From contig NC_134101.1 of NCBI RefSeq assembly GCF_000715075.1, positions 139,204,237 through 139,268,236 of the forward strand: a DNA stretch of 64,000 nt, written 5' to 3'. Numbering within the stretch: the stretch's first letter is position 1; each line of letters opens with the position of its first letter. Source of the DNA: Nicotiana tabacum (lineage: Eukaryota; Streptophyta; Magnoliopsida; Solanales; Solanaceae). The notes under the pieces were generated by a model. It was given only the letters and a program-made list of their open reading frames with translations. It was not told where the DNA came from and did not search any database. Position numbers and translations under genes: made by a program. Of the stretch, positions 10,556 through 21,317 are shown piece by piece.

Positions 10556-12457
10556 ATGACCGGATCAGACAACAGTGTTGAGTCGGAAAAAATGGCAAAT
10601 CAGATGCTGAAGGAAGCCATGGAAAAAATGGAAAAGATGAGGTTGGAAATGAATGAAATGCAGATAGCCTTGGCTAGAGCCCAAAAGGGGCAGGAACTAC
10701 TTGTTACTCCTACTCTCCAACCAGGACACACGTCAGAATACCCCTCTCCCGGTCCTTCAACAAGTTTCCCAAGCCATCACTACTATCAGAGAAGAGAGGC
10801 TTATGATCCCCAAGCTCCACCACCCAGTCAAAACCCTCCTCCACCAAATGTTCCCGTCTTTGTGGCACCTCCCCCAGCCCCATTGCACAGATCATCCAGT
10901 GAGCCGCTGTTTCAGGCTCACGACACACAATATTACCCCCCTGAACTCACATTCAAAGCACCTGAGCCACATACCTATAATCCCCACTTTGAGGTCCTGG
11001 CGGAGATTGAAAAGCCGGCTAAGAGCCCAGAGCAGGACGAGGTGATGCGGAAATTTAAAAGCCTGGAGCAGTCCTTCAGGAACATACACGGGTTAGGCAA
11101 CCAGGTCAGCGTGGCTTACAAGGATCTATGCCCTTTCCCTGACGTCCAATTACCAGCAGGGTTCAAGATGCCCAAATTCGATTTATACGAAGGGCATGGC
11201 GATCCTATGGCACATCTACGGGGCTTTTGTAGCAAAATGAGGGGAGCGGGGGGCAAAGATGAGCTACTGATAGCTTACTTTGGCCAGAGTTTGAGCGGGT
11301 CGGCATTAGAGTGGTATACAAGACAAGATCCGAGCAGGTGGTACACCTGGGATGACCTGGCACAGGCTTTCGCAGGACACTTCCAATACAACCTTGAGAT
11401 AGTCCCAGACCGTCTCACATTGCTAAAGCTTGAGAAGAAACCCGGAGAGAGCTTCCGGGAATTTGGGTTCCGATGGAGAGAACAGGCAGCCAGAGTTGAT
11501 CCCCCAATGAGAGAGGGAGAAATGGTAGATTACTTTCTACAAACTCTCGAGCCAACTTACTTCGGTCACTTGGTGACGTCAGTTGGCAAATTATTCAATG
11601 AAGTGGTGAAAATGGGAGGTATGATAGAAGAGGGACTTAAGTCCAATAAGATCCTGAGTTACTCGACAATTAAGGCAACAACGCAGGCCATTCAGAGCGG
11701 CACGGGAGGTGCGCTCAGAAAGAAAAGGAGAGAGAAGGTCACGACAATAGAGGCCGGCAATTGGTCCAGATCTAGAGGTCCTTCCCCTCATTACCAACCC
11801 AGACCCCATCATCTAAACTACCCACACATTCCAAATTACCCTTCACAACCCTACTACCCACCACAAGAACAACATTTTACCGTCCATCAAGCCCATACAT
11901 ACACCCAATCTCCGGTTCGCCCACAATGGCGCGCGCCGGCTCCCCACAATACATACCCACCTCCATATAACACCTACCCACCACCACAAAACACCTATCC
12001 ACCGCTGAGAGCTTACAGGAACCCTCCAGGGATGGGTTTCAGGGGAAATCCGGCTTCCAGAAATGAAAGACTACAGAGGCAAAGAACTTTTACTGAGTTG
12101 GGGGAAACTTATACTGCCTTGTTCCACAAATTGAGGCAGTTGGGTTTATTAAATCCTGTTGAGCCTAGATTGCCAAATCCCTTACCCCAAAATATGGATC
12201 ACTCGGTAAGATGTGAATATTGTTCGGGAGCTCCCAGACATGATACTGAGAAATGTTGGAGGCTGAAACATGCTATACAAGATCTTATTGATACCAACAA
12301 GATCGAGGTACAAGCACTGGAGGCACCCAACATTAACCAGAACCCATTTCCAAAGCACCCCGAAGCCCACATGATCGAGCTTATGCACGAAGGAGGGGAG
12401 CCAAAGAAACCATCACAGACAGTGATGATGATCCGTGCCACTCCGAAAGAAAAATAG
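10556..12457 (+). pseudogene. gag: Gag of element A (capsid/nucleocapsid)
   Basis: 633 codons, with a start at MTGSDNSVESEKM after a long non-coding leader. Residues ~10-45 are a Lys/Glu/Met-rich coiled coil. ~50-140 is Pro-rich. ~205-330 is the retrotransposon gag core (PKFDLYEGHGDPMAHLRGF, LEWYTRQDPSRWYTWDDLA, PGESFREFGFRWREQAAR). ~400-500 is a Pro/Tyr/His-rich linker. ~552-566 is a CCHC-like knuckle, CEYCSGAPRHDTEKC, with five rather than four residues before His. It forms the particle that packages element RNA. The ORF itself is open, but it ends at TAG 12455-12457 and the protease region continues downstream in the same frame. That makes the stop either a C-to-T nonsense change or, less likely, a readthrough codon. 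It is called a pseudogene because the gag-pro unit is broken. Confidence 0.88.
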
Positions 12458-14067
12458 ACCGATGAGGAAGCATGGGTACAGTTGAACGGGGAAGATGTCA
12501 AGCCAGTGGTGATATTAGGGAAGAATCCATCTGCCACTACAAGGAAACTAGAACCAGCCAAGTTGGTAATAACGGGAGCATCATCTGCACCCGTGGTTGT
12601 TGTGAAGGGGGTCTGCAGGGAACCAGTCATCATAAATCCAGTAGTCCAAACACCAGTGATTGATAGCAAGGCCATGCCTTGGAAGTACGAGAAGGCAGTG
12701 GTGATGTACAAGGGACAACAAGTGGAGGAGGATAGTTGTGAGGCGCAGGGATTGACTCGATCAGGACGGTGTTTTGCTCCGGCGGAGTTGAGAAGACCCA
12801 ACCCAGCTGCAACAAAGAAACCTGTGTCAGAAGAAGAAGCTGAGGAATTCTTGAAAAAGATGAAAGTGCAGGATTACTCCGTGGTCGAACAATTGAAGAA
12901 AACACCGGCCCAGATCTCGCTGCTATCATTACTAATCCATTCGGATGAACATCGTCGGGCCCTGATGAAGATACTGAATGAAGCTCATGTGCCCAACGAG
13001 ATTTCTGTAAATCACCTGGAAACGATTGCCAACAAAATTTTCGAGGTGAACAGGGTAACATTTTCAGATGATGATCTGCCAGTGGAGGGCACGGAGCATA
13101 ATAAAGCTCTCTACCTAACTGTCAAATGTGAAGATTCGGCAGTTACTCGGGCATTGGTGGATAACGGCTCAAGTGCCAATATTTGTCCATTATCCACCCT
13201 GAACTAGTTGAAGATCGACCACAGAAGAATCCACAAGAATAGCATTTGCGTCCGAGGATTTGACAGAAATGGAACAGCCACCGTGGGGGATATTGTACTT
13301 GAGTTGACCATCGGTCCAGTCCAGTTTACCATGGAATTCCAGGTATTAGATGCTACGGTATCTTATAACCTTCTGTTGGGACGACCGTGGATCCATGCAG
13401 CCAAAGCAGTGCCATCCACCTTGCATCAGATGGTCAAGTTCGAGTGGGATAGACAAGAGGTCGTGTTGCACGGCGAGGACACTGCGTGCACCATGGGAGG
13501 CGCCATTGTACCCTTCATAGAGACCAATGATGACAAAGGTCCCTGGGTCTACCAGATTTTTGATGCAGTGTCGGCAAACAAGATCCCCGAGGTTGAAATC
13601 ATTCAGCACCCTAGGGTAGCTTCCGCAACGGTCATGATGGTTTCAGAAATGCTGGGTAATGGGTTTGTGCCAGGAAAAGGCTTGGGAGCTGAGCTTCAAG
13701 GAATTGTTCAACCTGTTTCCTTGCCTAAGAATTTGGAGACCTTTGGATTGGGGTTCAAACCAACTGCGGCAGATGTAAAGCGAGCGCGGAAAATGAAGAA
13801 GAGAGTTTGGTTTCTTCCCAAACCAATACCGTGTCTCTCAAGATCTTTTATTAGAGCAAGCGCCAAGGGGTCACCGGTCCCAAAAATTCTCGGACCAATG
13901 ATTGGGCCAGATGGAGATCTAGATGAGGGCTTTGAAATGTTGTTCGCCGGTGTCAATATGGTAGAAGCTGGAGAAGGTTCCAGTAGCGCGAATATACAAT
14001 TTGTGGGGCCTAGGGCCAAGATCAACAATTGGACAGCTACTCCTCTTCCTACCCGGAGGGAGTCTTG
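12458..14067 (+). pseudogene. Protease and G-patch region of element A
   Basis: Same frame as gag. An acidic/basic linker is followed by the retropepsin site ALVDNGSSANICP, with active-site Asp codon at 13160-13162 (DNG in place of the usual DTG/DSG). Then come FTMEFQVLDATVSYNLLLG and RPWIHAAKAVPS of the protease fold. At ~13640-13770 is a G-patch-like segment (EMLGNGFVPGKGLGAELQG, FGLGFKPTAAD), a module known downstream of some retroviral and plant retroelement proteases. An in-frame TAG at 13205-13207 breaks it shortly after the active site. The frame closes just past the intron donor at 14068, so the tail is made only by unspliced RNA. Confidence 0.85.
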
Positions 14068-14242
14068 GTAGTAGGCTTTGGATTTTCTTTCTCGTTTCTT
14101 GGATTATTCCAGAGTTGTAATCCAGTTTTGATTTTATTCAGTAAAAGTGTGAAACTCTGTTATCCCACATTTTAATAAAAAGTGAAAGTTTCCTTTTCTT
14201 GTTTTGTTTTAATTCTGTTTCTTCTCTTTTCTTTCTGAACAG
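14068..14242 (+). other. Candidate intron between protease and RT
   Basis: 175 nt. The donor GTAGTA follows CTTG (alternative donor GTAGGC at 14071). A T-rich stretch ends in the acceptor TTTCTGAACAG at 14242. Exon 1 ends at codon position 2 in the gag-pro frame, and exon 2 starts at codon position 3 of the pol frame, so splicing joins the two different frames. Both donors keep this phase. An intron at this place is an established Ogre feature. A TACTAAC at 14257-14263 lies just inside exon 2, so a later acceptor is a minor alternative. Confidence 0.75.
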
Positions 14243-15400
14243 TTCTCTTTGCACTGGTACTAACGATATGGCATGCACAACGGATCTTCAACCCAGTCTA
14301 AATAATCAATCTGATTCTGAATTAATTGCACAAGAGATCGATTATGATGATGAATTAGAATACGAGGAGGATGATGCCTTTGAATAGATAAACAAAGAAT
14401 TAAGCCAGTTTGAAGAGAAACTTAAGCCCAACTTGAATGACACTGAAGCTTTCAATTTAGGGGATGCGGATAATGTCCGAGAAACCAAAATCAGCATCCA
14501 CATTGAGCCTGGCATCAGGGAAGAATTAATCAAAGCACTCATTGAGTTTAAAGATGTTTTTGCATGGTCGTATGATGACATGCCGGGTTTAAGCACCAAG
14601 CTAGTGGTTCACAAATTGCCCATTGACCCGGCATGCCCTCCCGTCAAGCAGAAATTGAGGAAGTTCAAGACAGATATGAGTGTGAAGATTAAAGAAGAAG
14701 TAACCAAACAGCTGCAAGCAAAGGTTATTTGGGTCACTCGATATCCTGATTGGTTGGCTAATGTGGTGCCAGTACCCAAGAAAGATGGGAAGATCAGGGT
14801 ATGCGTTGACTACTGCAATCTGAACAGGGCAAGCCCAAAAGATAACTTTCCATTGCCCAATATCCATATCTTGATCGACAATTGCGCTAGACGAGAAATC
14901 GGCTCCTTTGTGGATTGCTACGCAGGGTATCATCAGATTCTGATGGATGAAGAAGATGTAGAGAAAACAGCTTTCATTACTCCATGGGGGACTTATTGCT
15001 ATCAGGTAATGCCATTCGGTTTGAAGAACGATGGGGCAACGTACATGAGAGCAATGACTACTGTGTTCCATGATATGATCGAAGTGTAAATGATATGATC
15101 ATCAAATCCAAGCGTCAGGAAGACCACGTAACAAACCTTAGGAAGTTTTTCCAAAGACTTTGAAGGTACGACATTAAGCTCAACCCAGCCAAATGTGCAT
15201 TTGGTGTTCCATCTAGAAAGCTGTTGGGATTCATCGTTAGTCGGCGGTATTGAGTTGGACCCGTCAAAGATCAAATCCATCCAGGAATTGCCGCCGCCGA
15301 GGAACAAAACAGAAGTAATGAGTCTGTTGGGAAGGTTGAACTATATCAGCAGGTTTATCGCTCAGCTCACAGTGATTTGTGAACCCATCTTTCGATTGCT
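14243..15400 (+). pseudogene. Reverse transcriptase of element A, inactivated
   Basis: An acidic linker (IDYDDELEYEEDDAFE) leads to TAG 14385, and the frame then continues. RT landmarks: FAWSYDDMPGL, VPVPKKDGKIRVCVDY, LPNIHILIDNC, the first catalytic Asp region FVDCYAGYHQI, and TPWGTYCYQVMPFGLK. After TTVFHDMI the frame hits TAA 15087-15089, where the YxDD catalytic box should be. A small deletion and frameshift remove the box. The next ~155 bp read in another frame (with a TGA near 15160) and the original frame returns at ~15244 (GIELDPSKIKSIQELPPP, LLGRLNYISRFIAQLT). It makes cDNA in intact relatives; this copy cannot. Confidence 0.9.
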
Positions 15401-16400
15401 GAAGAAAGATGTCGCGATAGAATGGACGACAGAATGTCAGGAGGCATTTGACCAGATCAAAGGATATTTATCCAATCCACCTGTGTTGGTTCCACCTGAG
15501 TCGGGGAGGCCATTAATCCTTTATCTAACGGTCTTGGAGCATTCGTTTGGCTGCGTGTTGGGGCAACACGACATCACAGGAAGAAAAGAGCAAGCCATCT
15601 ATTATCTCAGCAAAAAGTTTACAGTCTTTGAGAATAAGTACACTCAACTTGAGAAGACATGTTGTGCTCTAACTTGGGTAGCACAAAAGTTTAAGCATTA
15701 TCTATCGTCACATACTACTTACCTTATTTCACGCCTGGATCCATTAAAGTATATTTTCCAGAAGCCTATGCCAACAGGAAGATTGGCAAAATGACAGATA
15801 TTACTCACAGAATTCGACATTGTCTATGTGACGAGGACGACCATGAAAGCCCAAGCATTGGCCGATCACTTGGCTGAGAATCCTATTGATGAAGAATACG
15901 TGCCTTTGAGGACGTATTTTCCAGATGAAGAAGTGATACATATAGAGGAGTTAGAACTGAATGAGGAACCAGGGTGGAAGCTATTCTTCGATGGGGCTGC
16001 GAATGCAAAAGGAGTTGGAGTAGGAGCAATACTTATTTCGGAAACAGGACATCACTATCCTGTTACAGCTCAGCTACGTTTCTATTGTACCAACAACATG
16101 GCTGAATATGAGGCATGCATTTTGGGCCTACGATTGGCTGCAGACATGGATGTTCAGGACATTTTGGTCTTGGGAGACTCGGACCTCCTAGTACATCAGA
16201 TCCAGGGTGAATGGGAAACATGGGATTTGAAGCTTATACCATATCGACAATGTTTGTACGATCTGAGCAAGCGATTTCGATCAGTGGAGTTTAGACACAT
16301 CTCGAGAGTTCACAATGAGGTTGCCGATGCTTTGGCCACTTTAGCATCGATGTTGCACCATCCAGACAAAATCCATGTTGACCCGTTGTATATTCAGGTT
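15401..16400 (+). pseudogene. Tandem RNase H domains of element A
   Basis: The first RNase H (~15430-15780) is degenerate. RPLILYLTVLEHSFGCVLG has Thr where the catalytic Asp of canonical gypsy RNase H sits, and TTYLISRLDPLKYIF lacks the later Asp. This matches the connection-like role known in the Tat/Ogre lineage. A TGA at 15792-15794 interrupts the same frame. The second RNase H (~15970-16350) has the D-E-D-D set in context: LFFDGAAN, NNMAEYEACILG, LGDSDLLVHQI and HNEVADALATLA. This extra, archaeal-type RNase H is an established mark of Tat/Ogre elements and would degrade RNA in RNA:DNA hybrids. Confidence 0.88.
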
Positions 16401-17702
16401 TGTGATCAGCATGCCTACTGCAACATAATAGAAGAAGAAATGGATGGCGAGCCATGGTTTTATAATGTCAAGGAATACCTCAGGATGGGGATATACCTGG
16501 AGCAGGCAACCGGAGATCAAAAGAGAGCCATTCGACGACTGGCAAATGGACTTTTCCTCAGTGGAGGAATTTTGTACAAAAGAACCCCAGATCTAGGATT
16601 GCTGAGATGTATTGATGCGGGTCAAGCCACGATAGTGATGACAGAGGTACATGCTGGAGTCTGTGGGCCCCATATGAGCGGATATGTGTTGGCAAAGAAG
16701 ATTCTGCGAGCGGGATATTATTGGCTCACTATGGAGCATGATTGTATCAGTTTCGTACGAAAATGTCATCAGTGTCAGATACATGGAGATCTGATTCATT
16801 CTCCACCAACGGAATTGCACACAATGTCAGCACCATGGCTATTTGTGGCATGGGGCATGGATGTCATTGGGCCTATCGAGCCGGCAGCTTCAAACGGTCA
16901 CAGGTTCATTCTGGTAACCATCGATTATTTCACTAAGTGGGTTGAAGCCAAAACTTTCAAGTCAGTAACCAAGAAGGCAGTGGTGGATTTTGTCCATTCC
17001 CATATCATCTGTAGATTTGGGATCCCGAAAATAATAATCACGAACAATGGTGCTAATCTTAACAGCAACTTGATGAGAGAAGTATGTGAACAGTTTAAGA
17101 TTACACTCCGTAATTCCACCCCGTATCGGCCCAAGGCGAATGGAACGGTTGAGGCAGCCAACAAAAACATAAAGAAGATATTGAGGAAAATGGTTGAAGG
17201 ATCCAGACAATGGCATGAAAAGCTACCATTTGCATTGTTGGGATACCGCACTACTGTTTGTACTTCAATAGGTGCGACTCCTTATTTGTTGGTATACGGA
17301 ACTGAAGCAGTAATACCAGCAGAAGTTGAAATTCCATCCCTTCGAATTGTCGCTGAGGCCGGAATTGATGATGATGAATGGGTCAAAGCCCGACTGGAGC
17401 AGTTGAGTTTAATTGATGAAAAAAGATTGGCAGTAGTATGCCATGGCCAGTTATATCAGAAGAGAATGACAAGAGCATACAATAAGAAGGTGCGCCCCAG
17501 GAAATTCGAAGTAGGGCAACAAGTATTGAAACAGATCCTCCCACATCAGATTGAGGCAAAAGGCAAGTTCGCCCCGAATTGGCAAGGGCCGTATATTGTG
17601 ACCAGAGTATTATCCAACGGTGCTTTACGTCTGACAGATGTCGAAGGAAGATGCATCGACGTGGCTATCAATTCTGATGCAGTCAAGAGATATTATGTAT
17701 AA
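16401..17702 (+). pseudogene. Integrase of element A with altered catalytic site
   Basis: The zinc-binding HHCC segment is intact in pattern (EVHAGVCGPHMSGY, CISFVRKCHQCQIHGD). In the catalytic core the first Asp (WGMDVIGPIEP) and the DYFTKWVEA motif are present and the Glu is in GTVEAANKN. The second Asp reads Asn (IITNNGAN, codon AAC 17043-17045), whereas the fragment in B has Asp there. The C-terminal part has the usual AKGKFAPNWQGPYIVTRVL and ends AINSDAVKRYYV. The frame is open from 15828 to the stop at 17702. Integrase would insert cDNA; the D-to-N change should abolish this. Confidence 0.9.
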
Positions 17703-17931
17703 TTTCTTTTGTTGTTTATTTGTTTGTTTGTACTTAGTGCTTATCAAATAATGAGATGACGGAGGCAATTATTTCTTTTATCCAAACACTTTTAACCTTT
17801 GCTTTACCCCTTTGAGCCTTACTTATTCTTTTATACCCCTCCCTTGGAATATTAATGAAAAAGAAAAAGAAAAATGAAAAAAGGAGAATGATAAAAAAAA
17901 AAGGGTCGCAAGAAAAACAAAGGAATCAAGT

Positions 17932-17975
17932 GAACTACGTTCGACCTGATTCCTCAAAAAGGATACGTAGGCGCC
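17932..17975 (+). other. Structured motif, copy A3 (after pol)
   Basis: GAACTACG, CCTGATT, inner hairpin TCCT/AGGA with loop CAAAA, then TACGTAGGCGCC. Outer stem is 17935-17939 with 17966-17970. It starts 230 bp after the pol stop. Confidence 0.75.
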
Positions 17976-18337
17976 TCACGGCTCGGTCATAATGTAACAA
18001 AAATCAAAAATTCCCGAAGCAAGGAAACTGGGGCAGAAGTTATGTTTTTAAATTTTGAAAAAAAAGGGTTTGATTCCAAGAGTTGTAATGTTTTACCCAT
18101 CAAAGTTATTTTGAATTTTATATCCTTTTCTTTTAAGCCCCACATAAAACCCCTATTGATGTCCAAAAAAGACCTCCCGATTAGTATCCGAGAGGTACCA
18201 AGACAGGCAAATGAAAGCCGAGAATAACACGCCGGTCCCCGACTGAATGAGGATCCTGAGCTGAAAGAATTGATAGCCATAAGAATTTCCAGCAGAGAGA
18301 ATCTTACCGGCAACACTCCAATCCCCAGCTGAGAGGC

Positions 18338-18640
18338 AAAATGAGAGAGTCTTATCGGTGAAAACCTTCACAGGTACCATAAGACGGCGTAAGCTGAGAG
18401 AAGCAAAATGAGAGAGTCTTATCGGTGAAAACCTTCACAGGCACCATAAGGCGACGTAAGATGAGAGAAGCAAAATGAGAGAGTCTTATCGGTGAAGATC
18501 TTACCGGCAACACTCCAATCCCCAGCTGAGAAAAGCAAAATGAGAGAGTCTTATCGGTGAAAACCTTCACAGGCACCATAAGGCGATGGGAGATGAGAGA
18601 AATGAGAGAGTCTTGTTTGTGAAAACCCCCGCGAAGGGCA
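18338..18640 (+). repeat. Short tandem repeat array, ~65-bp unit
   Basis: About five copies of a unit with AGAGAGTCTTATCGGTGAAA and TTCACAGGCACCATAAGG, with variants, in the element A 3' UTR. Confidence 0.8.
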
Positions 18641-19495
18641 CTATGTGGCGACAAGATAGATTGGCGGAAAGGATCCGCATTTTGCAAAGAGGTGGGCACC
18701 TATTTATCCCCAGCAAGTGAAGACATCAGAAAGATTGATCGACACAAATAGACTGGGTTGATTAATCCGGAATGTACGACATGATCATTGGAATCGGTTA
18801 TACCACCCAGATAAGTTCATTTCTTTTCTTTTCCCCATCATTTGTTCAGAAAGATTTTCTCTTTTTCTATCTTTTCATTTCTTTGTTTAAAAGACTTTTT
18901 CCAGATTTTTTTTGAGAAAGGTCTTTCAGAGCTTACAACCAGTTGCCAAAATGGTACAACGTAAAATGTGAAGAGGGCAGGCCAGAGACAAGGCAATAAG
19001 ACAAAAGACGTTGGTTGCCAGGCCGAATAATATTGGTCTAAAATGGCAAGGAAGGTACGGGGAAGAACCGAAAAAAACAACATGTTGAGGAAATTGTGGG
19101 CCAAGTTCCAAGAGGATCCCCAGCAGAACTCCGACCGAATATCGACCAAGTTCCGAGGTGGTCGGACAACACAGAGTGGGAAAGGAAGAAAGGAAAATCC
19201 ATCTTCAGCAAAATAACCCCCAGCAAGTTTTGAGATACAGAACGGAGAAGGGATAAATGGAAAAACCATCCCCAGCAGAATGTTATCCCCAGCAAATAAC
19301 ATCGTCCCCAACAAGTTTTGGGAATGCCAAACAGGAATAAGGGGAAGGGAACAATCATCCCCATTAGGAGTGACATGACCACTCGCCACATTTTTTTTTA
19401 AAAAAAAACTAACTAAATTTTCTTTGATTTGAACAGGAAAATAAAGTGTTGATGATGTCCTAAAGACACGCCATAAGAAAGATCGCCAGAACTGG

Positions 19496-19513
19496 GGCAG
19501 AAAATTTTCTGCC
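19496..19513 (+). other. Perfect 18-bp palindrome
   Basis: GGCAGAAAATTTTCTGCC, directly within an AACTGGGGCAGAA context. In B the equivalent AACTGGGACAGAA word runs into an 11-bp-stem hairpin (26554-26580). Confidence 0.7.
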
Positions 19514-19571
19514 ACAAGTGAAAATTTTCTCGGAGAATCGAGGAAACAAATTCAAGTTATTCTTTACCAAT

Positions 19572-20620
19572 TAGACGCCCACCTGTATAACAAGGGAATA
19601 CATTTCATGTCTTTACCATTAGGCGCCCACCTGTATAACAAGGGAATACATTTCATGTCCTTACCATTAGGCGCCCACCTGTATAACAAGGGAATACATT
19701 TCATGTCTTTACCATTAGGCGCCCACCTGTATAACAAGGGAATACATTTCATGTCTTTACCATTAGGCGCCCACCTGTATAACAAGGGAATACATTTCAT
19801 GTCCTTACCATTAGGCGCCCACCTGTATAACAAGGGAATACATTTCATGTCTTTACCATTAGGCGCCCACCTGTATAACAAGGGAATACATTTCATGTCT
19901 TTACCATTGGGCGCCCACCTGTATAACAAGGGAATACATTTCATGTCCTTACCATTAGGCGCCCACCTGTATAACAAGGGAATACATTTCATGTCTTTAT
20001 TATTAGGCGCTCACCTGTATAACAAGGGAATACATTTCATGTCCTTACCACTAGGCGCCCACCAGTATAATGCGGGTATACATTTCTATTTTTCATTTCG
20101 TGTTCTAGGTCGCCCACCAGTATAATGCGGGCATACATTTCTGTTTTTCATTTTGTGATTATAGGTCGCCCACCAGTATAATGCGGGCATACATTTCAGT
20201 TTTTCATTTCTAGGTCGCCCACCAGTATAATGCGAGTATGCATTTCTATTTTCATTTCATTTCTAGGTCGCCCACCAGTATAATACGGGTATACATTTCT
20301 GTTTTTCATTTCATGTCCTAGGCGCCCACCAGTATAATGCGGGAATACATTTCTGTTTTTCATTTCGTGTTCTAGGTCGCCCACCAGTATAATACAGGCA
20401 TACATTTCAGTTTTTCATTTCTAGGTCGCCCACCAGTATAATGCGGGTATGCATTTCTGTTTTCATTTCATTTCTAGGTCGCCCACCAGTATAATGTGGG
20501 TATACATTTTCATTTCATGTCCTAGGTCGCCCACCAGTATAACGAGGGAATACATTTCATATTGTTGCATTCAGGCGCCCACCTGTATAACGAGAGGAAT
20601 ACTTTTCAGTCTTATACTGC
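19572..20620 (+). repeat. 3' UTR minisatellite, 48-bp unit
   Basis: Units recur every 48 bp from 19572 to ~20075 (about 11 copies), with core GGCGCCCACCTGTATAAC and AAGGGAATACATTTCATG. A second, less regular sub-array (~20090-20620, about 10 copies, roughly 48-57 bp) has core TCGCCCACCAGTATAATG. Open frames on both strands with 16-residue periods are a by-product. The unit is homologous to the array in E (51790-53020). Variable 3' UTR tandem repeats are established for Ogre elements. Confidence 0.93.
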
Positions 20621-21134
20621 AGATCTTGAAATCAGTAACCCGCCGGAAGGTAGATGGTTACAACAGGAATTTCCAACAGGAAACAATAAAAAATCCCCAG
20701 CACCGGAAAGCAGAAAGTTGCAACAAGAGGTCCCAGCACAAACTCAAGCGCATGAGTCAAAAGGAAGAAAAGACGCGTCTTGAAAGAAGTGGCATGTGAA
20801 CATTGAATTATGCCCAACATAACAAAGCTTAATGAAGAAAGCCATATCCCCAGCAGACAGAACGGAATAATGAAAACTGGCATTCAGAAAAGCAAAAGGC
20901 CAGTGTCATCCCCAAAGTCTCGGAAGAAAAGCACCGGAAGAAACGCAAGCCGACAAGAAAGCAAGGCAACAGGAACAAGTTGCAGATAAATGAGATCTTA
21001 TGATCCGTAGTCTAGCCTAGCTTCTTGTTTTCTTTTAAGCATGGTGTAATAAGGAGGTCAGCAAACAAGTAAAAGTAGCATACAACAACAGTAACATTGC
21101 AGTCCCATGGTAGTCCCAGCTACCAAAACTTCCC

Positions 21135-21183
21135 GAACTACATTGACTTGATTCCTGTTTTAGCCCAGGATATGTAGGAAACC
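21135..21183 (+). other. Structured motif, copy A4 (before PPT)
   Basis: GAACTACA, CTTGATT, inner hairpin TCCTG/CAGGA with loop TTTTAGCC, then TATGTAGGAAACC. The outer pair is CTACA (21138-21142) with TGTAG (21173-21177), a compensatory change relative to CTACG/CGTAG. It ends 119 bp before the PPT. Confidence 0.75.
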
Positions 21184-21302
21184 TCTGAAGCAAAGGTTCG
21201 GTCAAATCTTTCAAAAAATGCTTCACACTGAGTACTCGAACGGGCAAAAATCGCTCGTATCTGCTCACTTTATCTTTGCACGAAAACCCTTCGTGTTTTC
21301 GG

Positions 21303-21317
21303 ACAAAGAGGGGCAGC
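21303..21317 (+). other. Polypurine tract of element A
   Basis: ACAAAGAGGGGCAGC lies directly before the 3' LTR. The core AAAGAGGGGCAGC is identical in B (28440-28452) and in E (51119-51131, minus). Confidence 0.9.

Larger units (their letters stand above)
17703..21302 (+). other. Element A 3' UTR
   Basis: 3.6 kb non-coding. It contains structured motifs A3 (17932) and A4 (21135), a short ~65-bp repeat array (18338-18640), a palindrome at 19496, and a large minisatellite (19572-20620). The word AACTGGGGCAGAA occurs near 18028 and at 19490. Open frames in the minisatellite arise only because the unit length is a multiple of three. Confidence 0.85.

Noticed and set aside
19564..20125. Long open frames with 16-residue periods on both strands
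   Set aside because: They come from a 48-bp minisatellite in a 3' UTR; the unit is a multiple of three, so stops are absent by construction.
19572..20620. CRISPR-like repeat-spacer array
   Set aside because: Units are contiguous and near-identical without unique spacers, in a plant retroelement 3' UTR.
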